A model generated the notes under the pieces. It did not search any database. It was given only the letters and a program-made list of their open reading frames with translations, and was not told the DNA's origin. A stretch of DNA of 41,658 bases, from contig CAIKOD010000178.1 of the NCBI GenBank assembly GCA_903828975.1, positions 1 through 41,658 of the forward strand, given 5' to 3'. Position numbers and translations under genes: made by a program. Of this stretch, positions 41,555 through 41,658 are shown piece after piece. Numbering within the stretch: the stretch's first letter is position 1; every line of letters starts with the position of its first letter. The DNA comes from an uncultured Methanomicrobiales archaeon. Lineage in GTDB: Archaea; Halobacteriota; Methanomicrobia; Methanomicrobiales; Methanospirillaceae.

Positions 41555-41658
41555 ACCACCAGAGAACCCAATATCAATAATGGATGCAACCCCCAGATTC
41601 ATACAATTACAGAAAACACCCGCGCATCCTGCCATTTTAATTCCAGGAGAGAGAAGAA

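Noticed and set aside
1-41658. CRISPR array, tRNA or rRNA genes
   Set aside because: I found no regularly spaced direct repeats, no tRNA-like GTTCGANTC arm with matching acceptor stem, and no rRNA-like sequence. The dispersed repeats are too long, too few and on both strands.

Overview
The window comes from a methanogenic euryarchaeon, most likely of the order Methanomicrobiales. The evidence is a complete archaeal A1AO ATP synthase operon, an archaeal-type threonyl-tRNA synthetase, a methanogenesis marker 14 protein, an atypical archaeal B-family polymerase (PolB2 type), AT-rich TATA boxes upstream of many genes, and a recurring GGTGA-type ribosome binding site. The assignment rests on protein families and not on a marker tree.

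Layout. 1-3.9 kb: a hemerythrin-like protein, dCTP deaminase, threonyl-tRNA synthetase and a YwbE-family protein. 4-10.9 kb: a phosphate island. A minus-strand AbrB-PhoU regulator diverges from a fused pstC-pstA permease, pstB, phoU, an arsenate-reductase-like gene whose N-terminus is split by a frame change, and a separately promoted pstS. The two AT-rich promoter regions share a sequence motif. 11-16 kb: a REC-PAS-PAS response regulator, a proline-dehydrogenase-like protein, a broken membrane-protein gene, a 4-oxalocrotonate tautomerase homologue and malic enzyme. 16-18.8 kb: a tightly overlapping three-gene minus-strand cassette of a possible degenerate RecA-like protein, a small helical protein and a PolB2-type polymerase. 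18.9-23.2 kb: an exported beta-carbonic anhydrase and an ECF transporter (S component, fused A-A' ATPase, T component).

23.4-32.1 kb: the A1AO ATP synthase operon in the order orf57-H-I-K-E-C-F-A-B-D. The small first ORF is not a known subunit, and K (the c-ring subunit) has its own TATA box and is followed by a hairpin. 32.1-39 kb: an unknown small protein, a DUF333 lipoprotein, a secreted small protein with an in-frame TGA in its signal peptide, a bactofilin-like beta-helix membrane protein, methanogenesis marker 14 with a small partner, and a membrane-anchored CAP-domain protein. 39-41.7 kb: an AT-rich accessory-looking segment with a three-domain DNA-binding regulator preceded by TGTATACA palindromes, an RmuC-like protein, an intact AbrB/MazE-like protein and a broken second copy of it.

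Between the genes lies a family of structured repeats of about 170-400 bp (four clear copies and one junction fragment, on both strands). They share a G-rich hairpin, a CTGCCC/GGGCAG hairpin, a block reading TATCCCAACCG and a GGGG/CCCC hairpin. The better-preserved copies end in CTTTGTTGAAA or its reverse complement, as a small non-autonomous mobile element would. These repeats and the PolB2 cassette are the most interesting content. I saw no rRNA, tRNA, CRISPR array or intact transposase.
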